Made by a program: the position numbers and the translations under genes. The notes below the pieces were generated by a model. That model was not told where the DNA came from and did not search any database. It was given only the letters and a program-made list of their open reading frames with translations. A DNA stretch of 64,000 nucleotides from Rhodococcus sp. 1168 (GTDB taxonomy: Bacteria > Actinomycetota > Actinomycetes > Mycobacteriales > Mycobacteriaceae): positions 368,991 to 432,990 of the forward strand of contig NZ_MKKY01000072.1 in the NCBI RefSeq assembly GCF_002091955.1. The letters run 5' to 3'. Of the stretch, positions 9,216 to 18,743 are shown piece by piece (within the stretch, counting starts at the first letter, position 1; each line of letters starts with the position of its first letter).

Positions 9216-10052
9216 GTGCTCAAGCTCTTGGGTGCGAAGCCGCTGAGCGGGAAGGACACGGCGCATGTTCTCCGTGTCCTCGACGCCGACCCGGTTGCCT
9301 CGTGCATGATCGCGGCTCGAGTGCAAGATTCGGGACTCGACCCGCGATCGTTCCACGGCGAGATGTGGAGCCGAGGTGGCCCGGACGAATCCTTGTGCTT
9401 CTACGGTGCCAACCTCGTTCCCCTCCTGGGTTCGGTCGACGATCTCCGCTCGTTCGCCGACCGCGCTTGTCGTGGTCCACGGATGTGTTCTTCGCTTGTC
9501 GGCCGCGCCGAACTGACGTTGCCGTTGTGGGACATGCTCGAACCCGATTGGGGTGCGCCGCGCGAGTTGCGCAGCGAGCAACCACTGTTGGCGACATCGA
9601 CGTATTCGGTATTTCCTCCCGATCCTTTGGTTAGACTCGTGCACGCCGACGAGCTCGACGTCTACCTCAGTGCCGCCGTAGCCATGTTCATCGAGGAAGT
9701 CGGTGTCGATCCACAGGCAAACGACGGTGGTAGGGGTTATCGCCGTCGGATCGCCAGTCTCATCGCCGCTGGCAGAGCATGGGCGCGATTCGAGGACGGA
9801 GAAGTCATCTACAAGGCCGAAGTCGGATCGCAGTCCGCATCGGTCGGCCAGATTCAAGGTGTGTGGGTTCACCCGCTCTACCGTGGGCAGGGTCTCGGAT
9901 CAGCGGGGACAGCTACCGTCGTCGACTCGGTGGTGCGCAGCGGTCGTATCGCCAGCCTGTACGTCAACAGCTTCAATTGGCCCGCGCGCCGCGCGTACAG
10001 CCGTATCGGCCTCGAGCAGGTCGCCACGTTCACCACAGTCCTTCTGGACTAG
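9216..10052 (+). CDS. GNAT family N-acetyltransferase (Rv2867c-like)
   Basis: A 278-residue protein with a C-terminal GNAT domain: the acetyl-CoA loop pattern is in GVWVHPLYRGQGLGSAGT and the later strand/helix in SLYVNSFNWPARRAYSRIGL. The N-terminal 120 residues match the DUF4081-type domain usual in this actinobacterial family. GTG 9216 has GAGGAGG 8 bases upstream. It sits between ispG and the penicillin-binding lipoprotein, as in mycobacteria. The acceptor substrate is not known. Confidence 0.88.
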   Translation: MLKLLGAKPLSGKDTAHVLRVLDADPVASCMIAARVQDSGLDPRSFHGEMWSRGGPDESLCFYGANLVPLLGSVDDLRSFADRACRGPRMCSSLVGRAELTLPLWDMLEPDWGAPRELRSEQPLLATSTYSVFPPDPLVRLVHADELDVYLSAAVAMFIEEVGVDPQANDGGRGYRRRIASLIAAGRAWARFEDGEVIYKAEVGSQSASVGQIQGVWVHPLYRGQGLGSAGTATVVDSVVRSGRIASLYVNSFNWPARRAYSRIGLEQVATFTTVLLD

Positions 10053-10094
10053 ACCGCGATTCGCTGCGCTCGCGCGCGCTCTCGCCGAACTACG

Positions 10095-11915
10095 ATGAGC
10101 GCGATGAGGTTCTCGGATAAGCGGCGCGTTCGACGACCCGCGGTGGCAGCGCTGGTGTGTGTCTTCGTCGTCGGCACTGCAGTCGCGTGTACCCCCGCCC
10201 CGGATGGTCCCGAACCTGCAGCTCAGGAATTTCTCTCGGCCTTTGCCTCGAACGACATCGAGGCAGCCTCGGCGAAGACCGATATTCCCGAATCGGCGGC
10301 AGCAGCGCTGGCCGACACCTGGCAGAACCTGCAAGCGGAATCCATGGACGCCCGAACAACGTCGGTGCGCGTCGATGGTGACACTGCGCTGGTCGGCTAC
10401 ACCTATGAATGGCGCCTTCCCAAGGGCCGAGTCTGGTCCTACGACGGAGAACTGCAAATGGGCCGTGCCGACGGCAATTGGGGAGTGCGGTGGACGTCGA
10501 CCGATATTCACCCTGGTCTCGGTGACACACAGACCATGGAATTGCGCTCGACGTCGCCGCCGCGGGCACGCGTCAACGAGCGGTCAGGTTCGGACGTCCT
10601 GGTGCCCGGTGTGGTGCACCGCGTCAAGGTCAACGCTGAAGAATCCGGCAACATCGTCTCGTCTGCGACCGGACTGGCATCCATTCTCGCGCCGTTCGAT
10701 TCGAATATCTCGGCGCAGAGCATCGTCGAGTCGGCGACGTCGACCAAGGGCGACTATCCAGTTGCCCTGCTCCGCGCCGAGGACTACGAGACCGTCGCGG
10801 GGTCGTTGGCAGCACTGTCAGGCGTGACCGTGTCCGGCGAGTCCGATCTGCTCACGACCGATCCGACGTTCGCCCCCGATTTGATTTCTCAGGTGAAGAA
10901 GACCGTCATCGACGAGGTCGACGGCAAGGCCGGGTGGAGCGTGGTAACGGTGAACCGGAACGGGGTCGACGTCGATGTACTGACCGATACGCCCTCGCAG
11001 CCTGCGCCCTCGGTGTCCATCAGCCTCGATCGCAACATTCAGGTGGCGGCACAGAATGCGGTGAACGCGCGGATCGAACAAGCCATGATGGTGGTTATCC
11101 AGCCGTCCACTGGGGCGATTCTCGCAGTTGCCCAGAACAAGGAAGCCGATCGCGACGGTCCTGTTGCCTCTGCCGGGTTGTATCCGCCCGGGTCTACCTT
11201 CAAAATCATCACAGCGGGCGCAGCCATATCGTCGGGACTCGCGACGCCGGACACGACGGTGCCGTGTCCTGGGCGCATTGTGATCGGTGAACGCAGCATC
11301 CCGAACTACAACGAATTCTCGCTCGGGAACGTATCGATGGGAACCGCGTTCACTCGCTCCTGCAATACGTCCTTCGCCAAGCTCGCCAGCGAAATGGAAC
11401 CTGACGCGCTCACCGTGGCAGCCTCACAGTTCGGGGTCGGTCCGGACTACGACGTCGTGGGATTGCCCACTGATTCGGGGTCGGTGCCACCAGCCGAGGA
11501 ATTGGTCCAGCGAACAGAGGACGGATTCGGTCAGGGCAAGGTCGTGGTCTCGACGTTCGGAATGGCGCTTGCTGCTGCCACCGTGGCACACGGATCGACA
11601 CCGGAACCGAATCTGATCTTGGGACGCGAAACTCGGATCGAGGGTGACCATCCGCCGATCTCGCCGCTGATGGTCGACGGGCTTCGAGGGATGATGCGCT
11701 CGGTCGTCACCAGTGGTACCGCCGAGCGGATCGCCGATCAGGGCGAGGTGTACGGCAAAACGGGTGAGGCCGAGGTCGAGGGCGGTTCGCACGCGTGGTT
11801 CGTCGGCTACCGCGGCGACCTGGCATTTGCGACGCTCGTCGTTCGTGGCGGAAGCTCCGATAACGCGGTAGCGGTCACCAGGGAAATGTTCGAGCAGTTG
11901 CCGGCGGACTACTAG
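10095..11915 (+). CDS. Penicillin-binding lipoprotein (class B, MecA N-terminal type)
   Basis: A 606-residue DD-transpeptidase tethered outside the membrane. The signal peptide ends in the lipobox VGTAVAC with lipidated C32. After it come an NTF2-like MecA N-terminal domain (about 38-160), a PBP dimer domain, and the transpeptidase with all three motifs: STFK at 367-370, SCN at 422-424 and KTG at 555-557. It corresponds to mycobacterial Rv2864c (PBP-lipo). ATG 10104 is an alternative start. Its TAG overlaps the TAG of the convergent regulator gene. Confidence 0.93.
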   Translation: MSAMRFSDKRRVRRPAVAALVCVFVVGTAVACTPAPDGPEPAAQEFLSAFASNDIEAASAKTDIPESAAAALADTWQNLQAESMDARTTSVRVDGDTALVGYTYEWRLPKGRVWSYDGELQMGRADGNWGVRWTSTDIHPGLGDTQTMELRSTSPPRARVNERSGSDVLVPGVVHRVKVNAEESGNIVSSATGLASILAPFDSNISAQSIVESATSTKGDYPVALLRAEDYETVAGSLAALSGVTVSGESDLLTTDPTFAPDLISQVKKTVIDEVDGKAGWSVVTVNRNGVDVDVLTDTPSQPAPSVSISLDRNIQVAAQNAVNARIEQAMMVVIQPSTGAILAVAQNKEADRDGPVASAGLYPPGSTFKIITAGAAISSGLATPDTTVPCPGRIVIGERSIPNYNEFSLGNVSMGTAFTRSCNTSFAKLASEMEPDALTVAASQFGVGPDYDVVGLPTDSGSVPPAEELVQRTEDGFGQGKVVVSTFGMALAAATVAHGSTPEPNLILGRETRIEGDHPPISPLMVDGLRGMMRSVVTSGTAERIADQGEVYGKTGEAEVEGGSHAWFVGYRGDLAFATLVVRGGSSDNAVAVTREMFEQLPADY

Positions 11916-12781
11916 GGCAGTAGCCCGCGACGCCGCGCGGTGACCACTGCCTCGTGTCTCGTCTTGGCGCCAGTCTTGTTCATGGCGGTGCGAAGGTACG
12001 ACTTGACTGTTTCCTGACCCAGCGACAATCGCTGCGCTGCCTGGGCATTGGTGCATCCGAGGGCGATCTGAGCCAGGACGTCGATTTCGCGAACCGAGAG
12101 TCGGACCTCGGTGTCGGGCTTTCGGTCCGCCGATCGAAGAGATGCCGACATTCGGTCCGACAGCATTCTCAGCTCGGAACGCGTGGAGACATCGGACGTC
12201 GTGCTCGCGAGCGTCCTCAGTTCCGCATAGATATCGCGCAGCTCCGCGGTGGCTGCCGAGTGCCCGGTGACGCCGGCTTCGGCGGCGGCGCTGGAATCGA
12301 GCAACCTGAGGCGCATGTCCACCTCGTCTCGGATGGCGATCTCGTGACTCAGTCGTCGAGATGCCTTCACCATCATCTCGGCAATTCGGTCGCCGATGGC
12401 GCCGCGCTCGCGGACAGCTGCGTACATCACTGCGCGCGAGGCGCCGGCGACGACGACAGGAACCGCGAGGATCGATCGCAGGCCCTCACCGAGAACGGGT
12501 CGGTCGTAATCATGGGTGATGTATTGCGAGCGTCCATAGTCGCTGACAGCCGCAGGTTGCTGCTGGTCGAGGACGCGGCCACCGAGGCCGGATCTACTCG
12601 GGATCAACAGTCCGTCCAGCCCCTTGGTGCGGGTGCCGTGGAATTCGCTCAGATACAAGGTGTTGCCGGCGGACACTTCACCGCCGAATACCACCGGCAT
12701 GCCGGACAATGCCACGATCTGCCGTAGTTCGGCGCGAAGCGCATCACCGTCTCGCGGGCGCAGCACGTCGGTCGTCGGCAT
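11912..12781 (-). CDS. GAF domain LuxR-family transcriptional regulator
   Basis: A 289-residue regulator. An N-terminal GAF-like sensor domain runs over about residues 10-150 (LYLSEFHGTRTKGLDGLLIPSR in parts; LGEGLRSILAVPVVVAG). A short helical linker follows, then a C-terminal LuxR/NarL helix-turn-helix: LSVREIDVLAQIALGCTN and RLSLGQETVKSYLRTAMNKTG in two pieces. There is no kinase or receiver domain. ATG 12781 is preferred because AGAGG lies 5 bases upstream; GTG 12787 is the alternative. The ligand and target genes are unknown. Confidence 0.85.
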   Translation of the reverse strand: MPTTDVLRPRDGDALRAELRQIVALSGMPVVFGGEVSAGNTLYLSEFHGTRTKGLDGLLIPSRSGLGGRVLDQQQPAAVSDYGRSQYITHDYDRPVLGEGLRSILAVPVVVAGASRAVMYAAVRERGAIGDRIAEMMVKASRRLSHEIAIRDEVDMRLRLLDSSAAAEAGVTGHSAATAELRDIYAELRTLASTTSDVSTRSELRMLSDRMSASLRSADRKPDTEVRLSVREIDVLAQIALGCTNAQAAQRLSLGQETVKSYLRTAMNKTGAKTRHEAVVTARRRGLLP

Positions 12782-12923
12782 GGTCACCTCTTTCGCAGAC
12801 GTCAGTTCCTTGTCCGAACTTCAGTGATTTGAATCATAGAGGGCGCATCGAGGTCCGTACATGCACGGTCGGGTCCGGGGACCGACTACGCATACACCGA
12901 TGCACAGCGCATACGCTGGAGTC

Positions 12924-13799
12924 ATGTCTGTGACCGCCGAGAGCAAGCCCCGTCAGCCACTGGTGCCAGGCGTCGTGTCGCCCACACTGCCCGTGCCGAG
13001 TTCGATCGAACGCCCCGAGTACGCCTGGAAGCCGACGGCGAACGAGGGAAACGAGCCTTGGGTTCAGACACCCGAGGTCATCGAGAAGATGCGTGTCGCC
13101 AGCAAGATCGCTGCGCGGGCACTGCAGGAGGCGGGCAAGGCGGTAGCGCCCGGGGTCACGACCGACGAACTCGACCGGATCGCTCACGAGTACATGATCG
13201 ACCATGGCGCCTACCCTTCGACGTTGGGTTACAAGGGTTTTCCCAAGTCGTGCTGCACCTCTCTCAACGAGGTCATCTGCCACGGCATCCCGGACTCGAC
13301 AGTGATTCAGGATGGCGACATCGTGAACATCGACGTCACGGCATACATCGATGGCGTGCACGGAGATACCAACGCGACCTTCCTCGCCGGCAACGTGTCG
13401 GAGGAGGCACGTTTGCTGGTAGAGCGCACTCACGAGGCGACGATGCGTGCCATCAAGGCAGTCAAGCCGGGACGGGCGCTCAATGTGATCGGCCGAGTCA
13501 TCGAGTCGTATGCGCACCGTTTCGGATACGGCGTTGTCGAGGACTTCACCGGCCACGGCATCGGCACCACGTTCCACAGCGGGCTCGTCGTTCTGCACTA
13601 CGACCAGCCGTCGGTCGAGACGATCATCGAGCCAGGGATGACCTTCACCATCGAGCCGATGATCAACCTCGGCGGAATCAACGCCGAGATGTGGGACGAC
13701 GGCTGGACGGTGGTCACCCACGACCGGAAGTGGACTGCGCAGTTCGAGCACACCCTCGTGGTCACCGAGACCGGTAGTGAGATCCTCACGTTGCCGTGA
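12924..13799 (+). CDS. map: Methionine aminopeptidase type I
   Basis: A 291-residue cytoplasmic metallopeptidase that removes initiator methionine. It carries the actinobacterial MapB-type N-terminal extension of about 40 residues, rich in proline ([18 protein letters not shown]), before the pita-bread domain. Metal ligands are visible: the two aspartates in [19 protein letters not shown], histidine in [10 protein letters not shown], and glutamates in FTIEPMINL and [13 protein letters not shown] 12924 follows GGAG. Its TGA falls inside the first unit of the 32-bp repeat that runs up to cobQ. Confidence 0.95.
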   Translation: MSVTAESKPRQPLVPGVVSPTLPVPSSIERPEYAWKPTANEGNEPWVQTPEVIEKMRVASKIAARALQEAGKAVAPGVTTDELDRIAHEYMIDHGAYPSTLGYKGFPKSCCTSLNEVICHGIPDSTVIQDGDIVNIDVTAYIDGVHGDTNATFLAGNVSEEARLLVERTHEATMRAIKAVKPGRALNVIGRVIESYAHRFGYGVVEDFTGHGIGTTFHSGLVVLHYDQPSVETIIEPGMTFTIEPMINLGGINAEMWDDGWTVVTHDRKWTAQFEHTLVVTETGSEILTLP

Positions 13800-13923
13800 G
13801 TGGAGCTTGCGGAATGAACCGATGGCCGTGAGTGGAGCTTGCGGAATGAACCGATGGCCGTGAGTGGAGCTTGCGGAATGAACCGATGGCCGTGGGTGGA
13901 GCTTGCGGAATGAACCGACTGTG
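13796..13923 (+). repeat. Four tandem copies of a 32-bp unit at the map-cobQ junction
   Basis: Units start at 13796, 13828, 13860 and 13892. Each reads GTGAGTGGAGCTTGCGGAAT followed by GAACCGATGGCC; the fourth has GTGGG at its head and a variant end, ACTGTG. A fifth partial copy, GTGAGTGGAGC at 13924, is the start of cobQ. The map stop (TGA 13797-13799) lies in the first unit. In units 1 and 2 a GTG opens an 11-codon frame whose TGA overlaps the next unit's GTG as GTGA. There are no spacers, so this is not a CRISPR array. Confidence 0.9.
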
Positions 13924-15444
13924 GTGAGTGGAGCGGGGCGCGGCGGCGCGTTGCTGGTGGCCGGGACGACGTCGGATGCGGGTAAGAGTGTTCTGGTGGC
14001 CGGTCTGTGTCGTTTGTTGGCACGCAGAGGGATGTCGGTTGCGCCGTTCAAGGCCCAGAACATGTCGAACAATTCGGTGGTGACGCTGGACGGCGGCGAG
14101 ATCGGGCGGGCGCAGGCGTTTCAGGCGCGTGCCTGTGGTCTGGAGCCGAGTGTGCGGTTCAATCCGGTGTTGCTGAAGCCGGGGAGCGATCGGACGTCGC
14201 AGTTGGTGGTTCGGGGTCGCGCTGTCGCGAATGTATCGGCATCGAGTTACGTCGAGCATCGTCAGTCACTTCGTGCTGTCGTCGCTGCCGAGTTGGATTC
14301 GCTGCGCAAGGATTTCGATTTTGTGATCTGTGAGGGGGCTGGATCCCCGGCGGAAATCAATCTACGTGAGACGGATCTCGCGAATATGGGGTTGGCCACG
14401 GCAGCACGGCTTCCGGTCATCGTGGTGGGGGATATCGACCGTGGGGGAGTGTTGGCCCACCTCTACGGCACGGTGGCGATACTCGACGAGGCTGATCAGG
14501 CACTGATCGCAGGCTTCGTGATCAACAAGTTTCGCGGCGATCCGTCGTTGCTGGCTCCTGGACTCGTCCAGCTCGAAACTTTGACGGGTAGGCCCACTTA
14601 TGGGGTCGTTCCGTACGCCGACGGTCTTTGGATGGATGCCGAGGACTCGCTCGGTGTCGTCGCGGACGCTCCGGTGGGTAGGCCACGTCCGCCGGTGGGG
14701 TCGCAGTGGTTGCGTGTCGCTGCGGTGCGGCTACCTCGGATTTCCAACACGACCGACGTCGAGGCACTGGCGTGCGAGCCGGGGGTTTCGGTCAACTGGG
14801 TGACCGAGCCGTCCCGGTTGACCGACGCCGATCTGGTCATCGTTCCCGGCAGTAAAGCGACACTCTCGGATTTGCATTGGTTGCGGAAAACTGGTCTGGC
14901 CGAGGCCATTCGCGACCGGGTGGAGGACGGACGCCCGGTTCTCGGGATTTGCGGCGGGTATCAGATGCTCGGTCGAACGATTACGGACGGAATCGAATCC
15001 GCGGATGTTCGGGCTTCGGGACTTGGATTGCTCGATCTCGATATCGAGTTCGAGGCCGACAAGGTTCTTGCGGGTGTGGACGGGGAATCGCCGTTTTTCG
15101 GCGTCGGTGACGTCACGGGTTACGAGATTCATCACGGACGCGTCGTGCACAGCGGCGATACGCCACTGTTTCGATATCACGATGGTCGAGCGGAGGGGAG
15201 TGTGCGGGAGGCAGTCATGGGTACCCATTGGCACGGTGTGCTCGAATCCGATTGTTTCCGTAGAGAATTCCTCCGATGGGTGGCCGCTCGTGCTGGACGA
15301 AATGACTTTGTCGTAGCACCGGACACCTCGGTGGCTGGGTTGCGTCAGGAGCAACTCGACCTCTTGGCGGATTTGGTCGAGGACAACGTCGACGTCGACG
15401 CCGTCCTGGCAGTGATCGAACGCGGTGTCGACGCGAAGTTATAG
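13924..15444 (+). CDS. cobQ: Cobyric acid synthase
   Basis: CobQ amidates four carboxyl groups of adenosylcobyrinic a,c-diamide with glutamine and ATP. The N-terminal dethiobiotin-synthetase-like domain starts with [13 protein letters not shown] (P-loop) and has [11 protein letters not shown]. The C-terminal type I glutamine amidotransferase domain has [10 protein letters not shown] with the nucleophile cysteine, and GTHWHGVLE near the end. The start is uncertain: GTG 13924 (VSGAGRGG), GTG 13921 or TTG 13903, all within repeat sequence. With 506 residues it is full length. It lies apart from the other cob genes of the window. Confidence 0.94.
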   Translation: MSGAGRGGALLVAGTTSDAGKSVLVAGLCRLLARRGMSVAPFKAQNMSNNSVVTLDGGEIGRAQAFQARACGLEPSVRFNPVLLKPGSDRTSQLVVRGRAVANVSASSYVEHRQSLRAVVAAELDSLRKDFDFVICEGAGSPAEINLRETDLANMGLATAARLPVIVVGDIDRGGVLAHLYGTVAILDEADQALIAGFVINKFRGDPSLLAPGLVQLETLTGRPTYGVVPYADGLWMDAEDSLGVVADAPVGRPRPPVGSQWLRVAAVRLPRISNTTDVEALACEPGVSVNWVTEPSRLTDADLVIVPGSKATLSDLHWLRKTGLAEAIRDRVEDGRPVLGICGGYQMLGRTITDGIESADVRASGLGLLDLDIEFEADKVLAGVDGESPFFGVGDVTGYEIHHGRVVHSGDTPLFRYHDGRAEGSVREAVMGTHWHGVLESDCFRREFLRWVAARAGRNDFVVAPDTSVAGLRQEQLDLLADLVEDNVDVDAVLAVIERGVDAKL

Positions 15445-15567
15445 TTGGGGACCTGTGAGAATCGAGTCAGTGACGAGATATGTCTACCGTTGGGCTTCGG
15501 CGACACGAGCCCACTGCCTCGATGGTTGCGAATGTCTCCGATCGGGCGTGCAGTAGCGTCCTATCCC

Positions 15568-16134
15568 ATGGAGTACAAGCAGGTATCGACGGGCGGCGTG
15601 ACTCGCACGGTGCGTATCGCCGGACCGGAATCCAGGCATGTCGTGCTGTTGCTTCCGGGTCTGGGGGATAGCCCCGACGTATTCGACGGCGTATCCGAGC
15701 GGTTGCATAATTCGGACCTGAAAACCGTTGCAGTGGAAGATGTGCGAGGACTCGACGGCGATGCCATGGTGGCAATCCTCGACGAATTGTCGTTGCCCTG
15801 GGTGCACCTCGTCGGCAGTCGTGAGGGCGCTGAACTGGCGTGGACGCTGGCGGCCCGAACGTTCGGCCGATTCGCGAGCCTTGTCGCGTGCGACCGCGGT
15901 CACCCGGCCGTCGCCGACCAGGACGGGGTTATCCGCGCTTCGGACTGCTCGCCCGTCGAACTGCCGACCACGATCGTGATCGGCAGTTCGCTGCAACGTG
16001 CGAGTGCGGACGGCAGCGGGAGGTTGGTCTATTCGGACTTCCGCGTCGTTCAGCTCGACGGTGTGGGCAACATCCCGAGCGATGCAGCAGCCGAACTTGC
16101 TACCGAAGTCGTGCTCCGCACCAACCCTTGGTGA
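15568..16134 (+). CDS. Alpha/beta-hydrolase-like protein, nucleophile unclear
   Basis: A 188-residue protein with an alpha/beta-hydrolase outline: HVVLLLPGLGDSPDVF as the oxyanion strand-loop, then LPWVHLVGSREGAELAW, where the usual GxSxG elbow reads GSREGA. The canonical serine-centred motif is therefore altered, and a catalytic triad cannot be confirmed. ATG 15568 gives the compact protein; the frame stays open upstream to 15445 but that part looks non-coding. The gene is convergent with mtr. Function unknown. Confidence 0.6.
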   Translation: MEYKQVSTGGVTRTVRIAGPESRHVVLLLPGLGDSPDVFDGVSERLHNSDLKTVAVEDVRGLDGDAMVAILDELSLPWVHLVGSREGAELAWTLAARTFGRFASLVACDRGHPAVADQDGVIRASDCSPVELPTTIVIGSSLQRASADGSGRLVYSDFRVVQLDGVGNIPSDAAAELATEVVLRTNPW

Positions 16135-16146
16135 TGCGGAGCCCTC

Positions 16147-17544
16147 TCAGACGTCGAGACCGAGCAGTGCGTTCTCGACCACTTCGGGCAGGCCGGGGTG
16201 AATCCAGTACTGCCCGCGAGCCATGTCGAGGGCGGAGGTTCCGAAACTTATTGCTTGGATGAGCGGCTGTATGACCGTCGATGCCTGAGCGCCGATGACG
16301 TGGGCTCCTACTATGCGACCAGTCTTCTTTTCCGCAATGATTTTGCAGAAACCGTCTTGGTCCTCCATCGCCCAGCCGTACGCGACGTCGCCGTAGTTCT
16401 CGATCTTGACCGTGATGTCCAGGCCTGCGCTGCGCGCCTGGGCTTCGGTCAGTCCGACCTCGGCGATTTGGGGATGGGTGAACACGGCCGCCGGCACGAA
16501 GCGGTGATCGTACTTCCGAAGGTTCGTCGTATCCTGCCAAGCGTTGTTCGACAAATTGTGCTGCACTACTCGTGCTTCGTGGTTGGCAACGTGCTTGAGT
16601 TGGAACGGAGAAGACACATCACCGAGTGCGAAAACGCCCTCGGCGGTCGTGCGACCGTATGCGTCGACTCGAATTCGACCTTCCCCGTCGAGTTCGATTC
16701 CACCCTTGTCGGCGCCGAGGCGATCGCCATTGGGTGTGCGTCCGACAGCGACGAGGAGTGCGTCACCGAGAATCCGGGTGCCGTCGCCGAGTTCGAGACC
16801 GACGCTCGTGCCCTCGGAGATCGCCTTCGCATCACGGCAATCGAGGTGGACGTTCCAGTTCTTTTGTGCAAGTTCGGTGAAGCGAGCCGATATGTCAGCG
16901 TCGAGACCGCGAAGCAGTGTGTCCTTGCGGGCGACGATCGAAATTTTCGATCCGAGCGCGCCGAACACATGAGCAAATTCTGCCGCGATGAAGCCGGAAC
17001 CAAGGATCACGAGATGCTCGGGTAATTCGGGCAGTCGCATGACGTCGTCATTCGTATGAAACGGAACACCGCTGTCGAGTATCTGTCGAGGTATCACCGG
17101 CCTGGATCCGGCTGCAATGACGACCTGGTCGGCGGTGATTATCTCGCCGGCACCGGTGTCGATGGTCCGGGGACCGACGAACGACGCGTGGCTCGAAAAA
17201 AGGGTGACGTTGGGGCTGCCGCTTTCGCGGTAGTGCTTACCGCCCGCCGAAATGGGGTCGATGCGACCGAATACCCGGCTCACGATGTCGGACCAGCGGA
17301 CTTGCTCGATCGAAGAGTCGATGCCGTAGCGCGCCGATTCGCGGATCGTCTGTGCGACCTCGGCTGCGTAGACGAACATCTTCGTAGGAATGCAACCGAC
17401 GTTGAGGCAGGTGCCTCCGAACGGTGAATGCTCTTCGAAAATTGCCACCGTCTTGTCCGAGAACTGCTCGTTGACGATGGAATTGCCCGAACCCGACCCG
17501 ATGATCGCGATGTCGAAATGACGACCGATTGCCTGACTGCTCAC
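16147..17544 (-). CDS. mtr: Mycothione reductase
   Basis: A flavoprotein disulfide reductase that reduces mycothiol disulfide with NADPH in the cytoplasm. The FAD loop IIGSGSGN is at about residues 14-21. The redox-active pair C46/C51 is in GGTCLNVGCIPTKM. An NAD(P) Rossmann motif is in LVILGSGFIAAEFAHVFG, and the catalytic HPGLPE is at 449-454. The GSGSGN form rather than GGGPGG fits mycothione reductase and not lipoamide dehydrogenase. Its GTG start overlaps the stop of the upstream hydrolase gene as GTGA, so the two are coupled. Confidence 0.92.
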   Translation of the reverse strand: MSSQAIGRHFDIAIIGSGSGNSIVNEQFSDKTVAIFEEHSPFGGTCLNVGCIPTKMFVYAAEVAQTIRESARYGIDSSIEQVRWSDIVSRVFGRIDPISAGGKHYRESGSPNVTLFSSHASFVGPRTIDTGAGEIITADQVVIAAGSRPVIPRQILDSGVPFHTNDDVMRLPELPEHLVILGSGFIAAEFAHVFGALGSKISIVARKDTLLRGLDADISARFTELAQKNWNVHLDCRDAKAISEGTSVGLELGDGTRILGDALLVAVGRTPNGDRLGADKGGIELDGEGRIRVDAYGRTTAEGVFALGDVSSPFQLKHVANHEARVVQHNLSNNAWQDTTNLRKYDHRFVPAAVFTHPQIAEVGLTEAQARSAGLDITVKIENYGDVAYGWAMEDQDGFCKIIAEKKTGRIVGAHVIGAQASTVIQPLIQAISFGTSALDMARGQYWIHPGLPEVVENALLGLDV

Positions 17545-18581
17545 GAAATGGTTCCTAGTTCGTTGTGGTTTCGTCCGGAATCTCGTTCGATGTGCTCACT
17601 TCGATGTAACCACTCGAGCCATTCGTCGACCTCGTCGAACGCCCGTGCCCGCGGTACGTCCTGTGAAAGAAAGACGTCGTGGCGGGCGCCCTCGATGGGT
17701 ACGATCGTCGTACGATCGCCCAGACAGCCCGCCCAGCGAGCGATTTGACGAACATCCAGCACCGCATCGGCAGCATCGATCGCGGAACTGTACTTGCGGG
17801 AGAAGTGCGTCACTTTCGACCGCAGAATCAGCGATGGAATTCCGATGTCGAGACCTCGATGCAGCTTTGCATGCCCGTGTCGGATCGCGCGGATCCAGCC
17901 GAACGTGATGGGGAAGCCGGACAACGGCTTCCATTCGAGATTGTAGTCCCACTCGCCGTGCTCGGAGGCAGCAAGAGAGAGGCCATAGGTGTCCAGGCCC
18001 ATGCCGGGCAAAGCAGTCTTTGCCTTGACCTTGCCTATGACGCCGATTGCGGTGGTGCCGACGGTACGAACCGCTGCGGGGCCCTGCAGGTCGAACCAAG
18101 GACTGTTCAGGATGACACCGTCGATGCCGAGGCCGGTAGTGCCGCCATCCTGACGGTTCAGACGATCGAGCCACAACGGAAGAATCAGCCCGCCGGTCGA
18201 GTGAGCGATCAGCAACACCGACTTACCGCTCGGCTCCCTGCGTACCAGCGAGAGCGCTTCGTTCAACTCCTCGTCGTAGAACGCCAGATCCGTCACGAAG
18301 TGCGGTGTCTGGCCTTCACGCAGAGATCTTCCACACTTACGCAGGTCCAGTGCATAGAACGCATAGCCTTTGGCTGCGAAGTGTTCGGCCAGGTGCTGTT
18401 GGAAGAAGTAGTCGGTGAAGCCATGAACGTAGATCACCGCTCGATCGAAGGACGGTGCAGCTGCTGGCTGGTACCGAACGAGAGTCGCTTCGACCTGGCC
18501 TTCACCGTCCGGATCTGCACCGAGGGGAATGGTCGTCTGCTCGTAGCCGTCGCCGAGGACATCGGGTACCCAGGTAGTCAC
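17541..18581 (-). CDS. Alpha/beta hydrolase (lysophospholipase-like, Rv2854-like)
   Basis: A 346-residue hydrolase of the Hydrolase_4/monoacylglycerol lipase type. The oxyanion-hole strand is VIYVHGFTDYFFQQHLAEHF, the nucleophile S128 is in LIAHSTGGLILP, and the C-terminal histidine is probably in IEGARHDVFLS. No signal peptide is seen. It is upstream of and overlaps mtr, the same pairing as mycobacterial Rv2854-Rv2855. The natural ester substrate is unknown. Confidence 0.85.
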   Translation of the reverse strand: MTTWVPDVLGDGYEQTTIPLGADPDGEGQVEATLVRYQPAAAPSFDRAVIYVHGFTDYFFQQHLAEHFAAKGYAFYALDLRKCGRSLREGQTPHFVTDLAFYDEELNEALSLVRREPSGKSVLLIAHSTGGLILPLWLDRLNRQDGGTTGLGIDGVILNSPWFDLQGPAAVRTVGTTAIGVIGKVKAKTALPGMGLDTYGLSLAASEHGEWDYNLEWKPLSGFPITFGWIRAIRHGHAKLHRGLDIGIPSLILRSKVTHFSRKYSSAIDAADAVLDVRQIARWAGCLGDRTTIVPIEGARHDVFLSQDVPRARAFDEVDEWLEWLHRSEHIERDSGRNHNELGTIS

Positions 18582-18743
18582 AAATCACAACTGTAGTAGC
18601 AGGTGCAAAGTGCACTTCGGGAGCACAATCGAAGAAGTGCTTGAAAGCGCTTCGAGTCGGGTATCTACGTGCGGGTAATGTAGCCGCCACCTGAGCAGAG
18701 TTTCCTCACGCGAGTACTCACGAACAAGGAAGTCGAATCTCCA
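18582..18743. promoter_or_regulatory. Divergent promoter region between the hydrolase-mtr pair and mqo
   Basis: The 162-base gap serves two divergent transcripts. It contains two short inverted repeats, GTGCA-AAG-TGCAC near 18603 and GAAGTGCT/AGCGCTTC (18634-18641, 18646-18653; one G-T pair). Either could be an operator, but no known consensus is matched. Confidence 0.3.

Noticed and set aside
13796..13934. CRISPR array
   Set aside because: The 32-bp units are directly adjacent with no spacers, and no cas genes are near.
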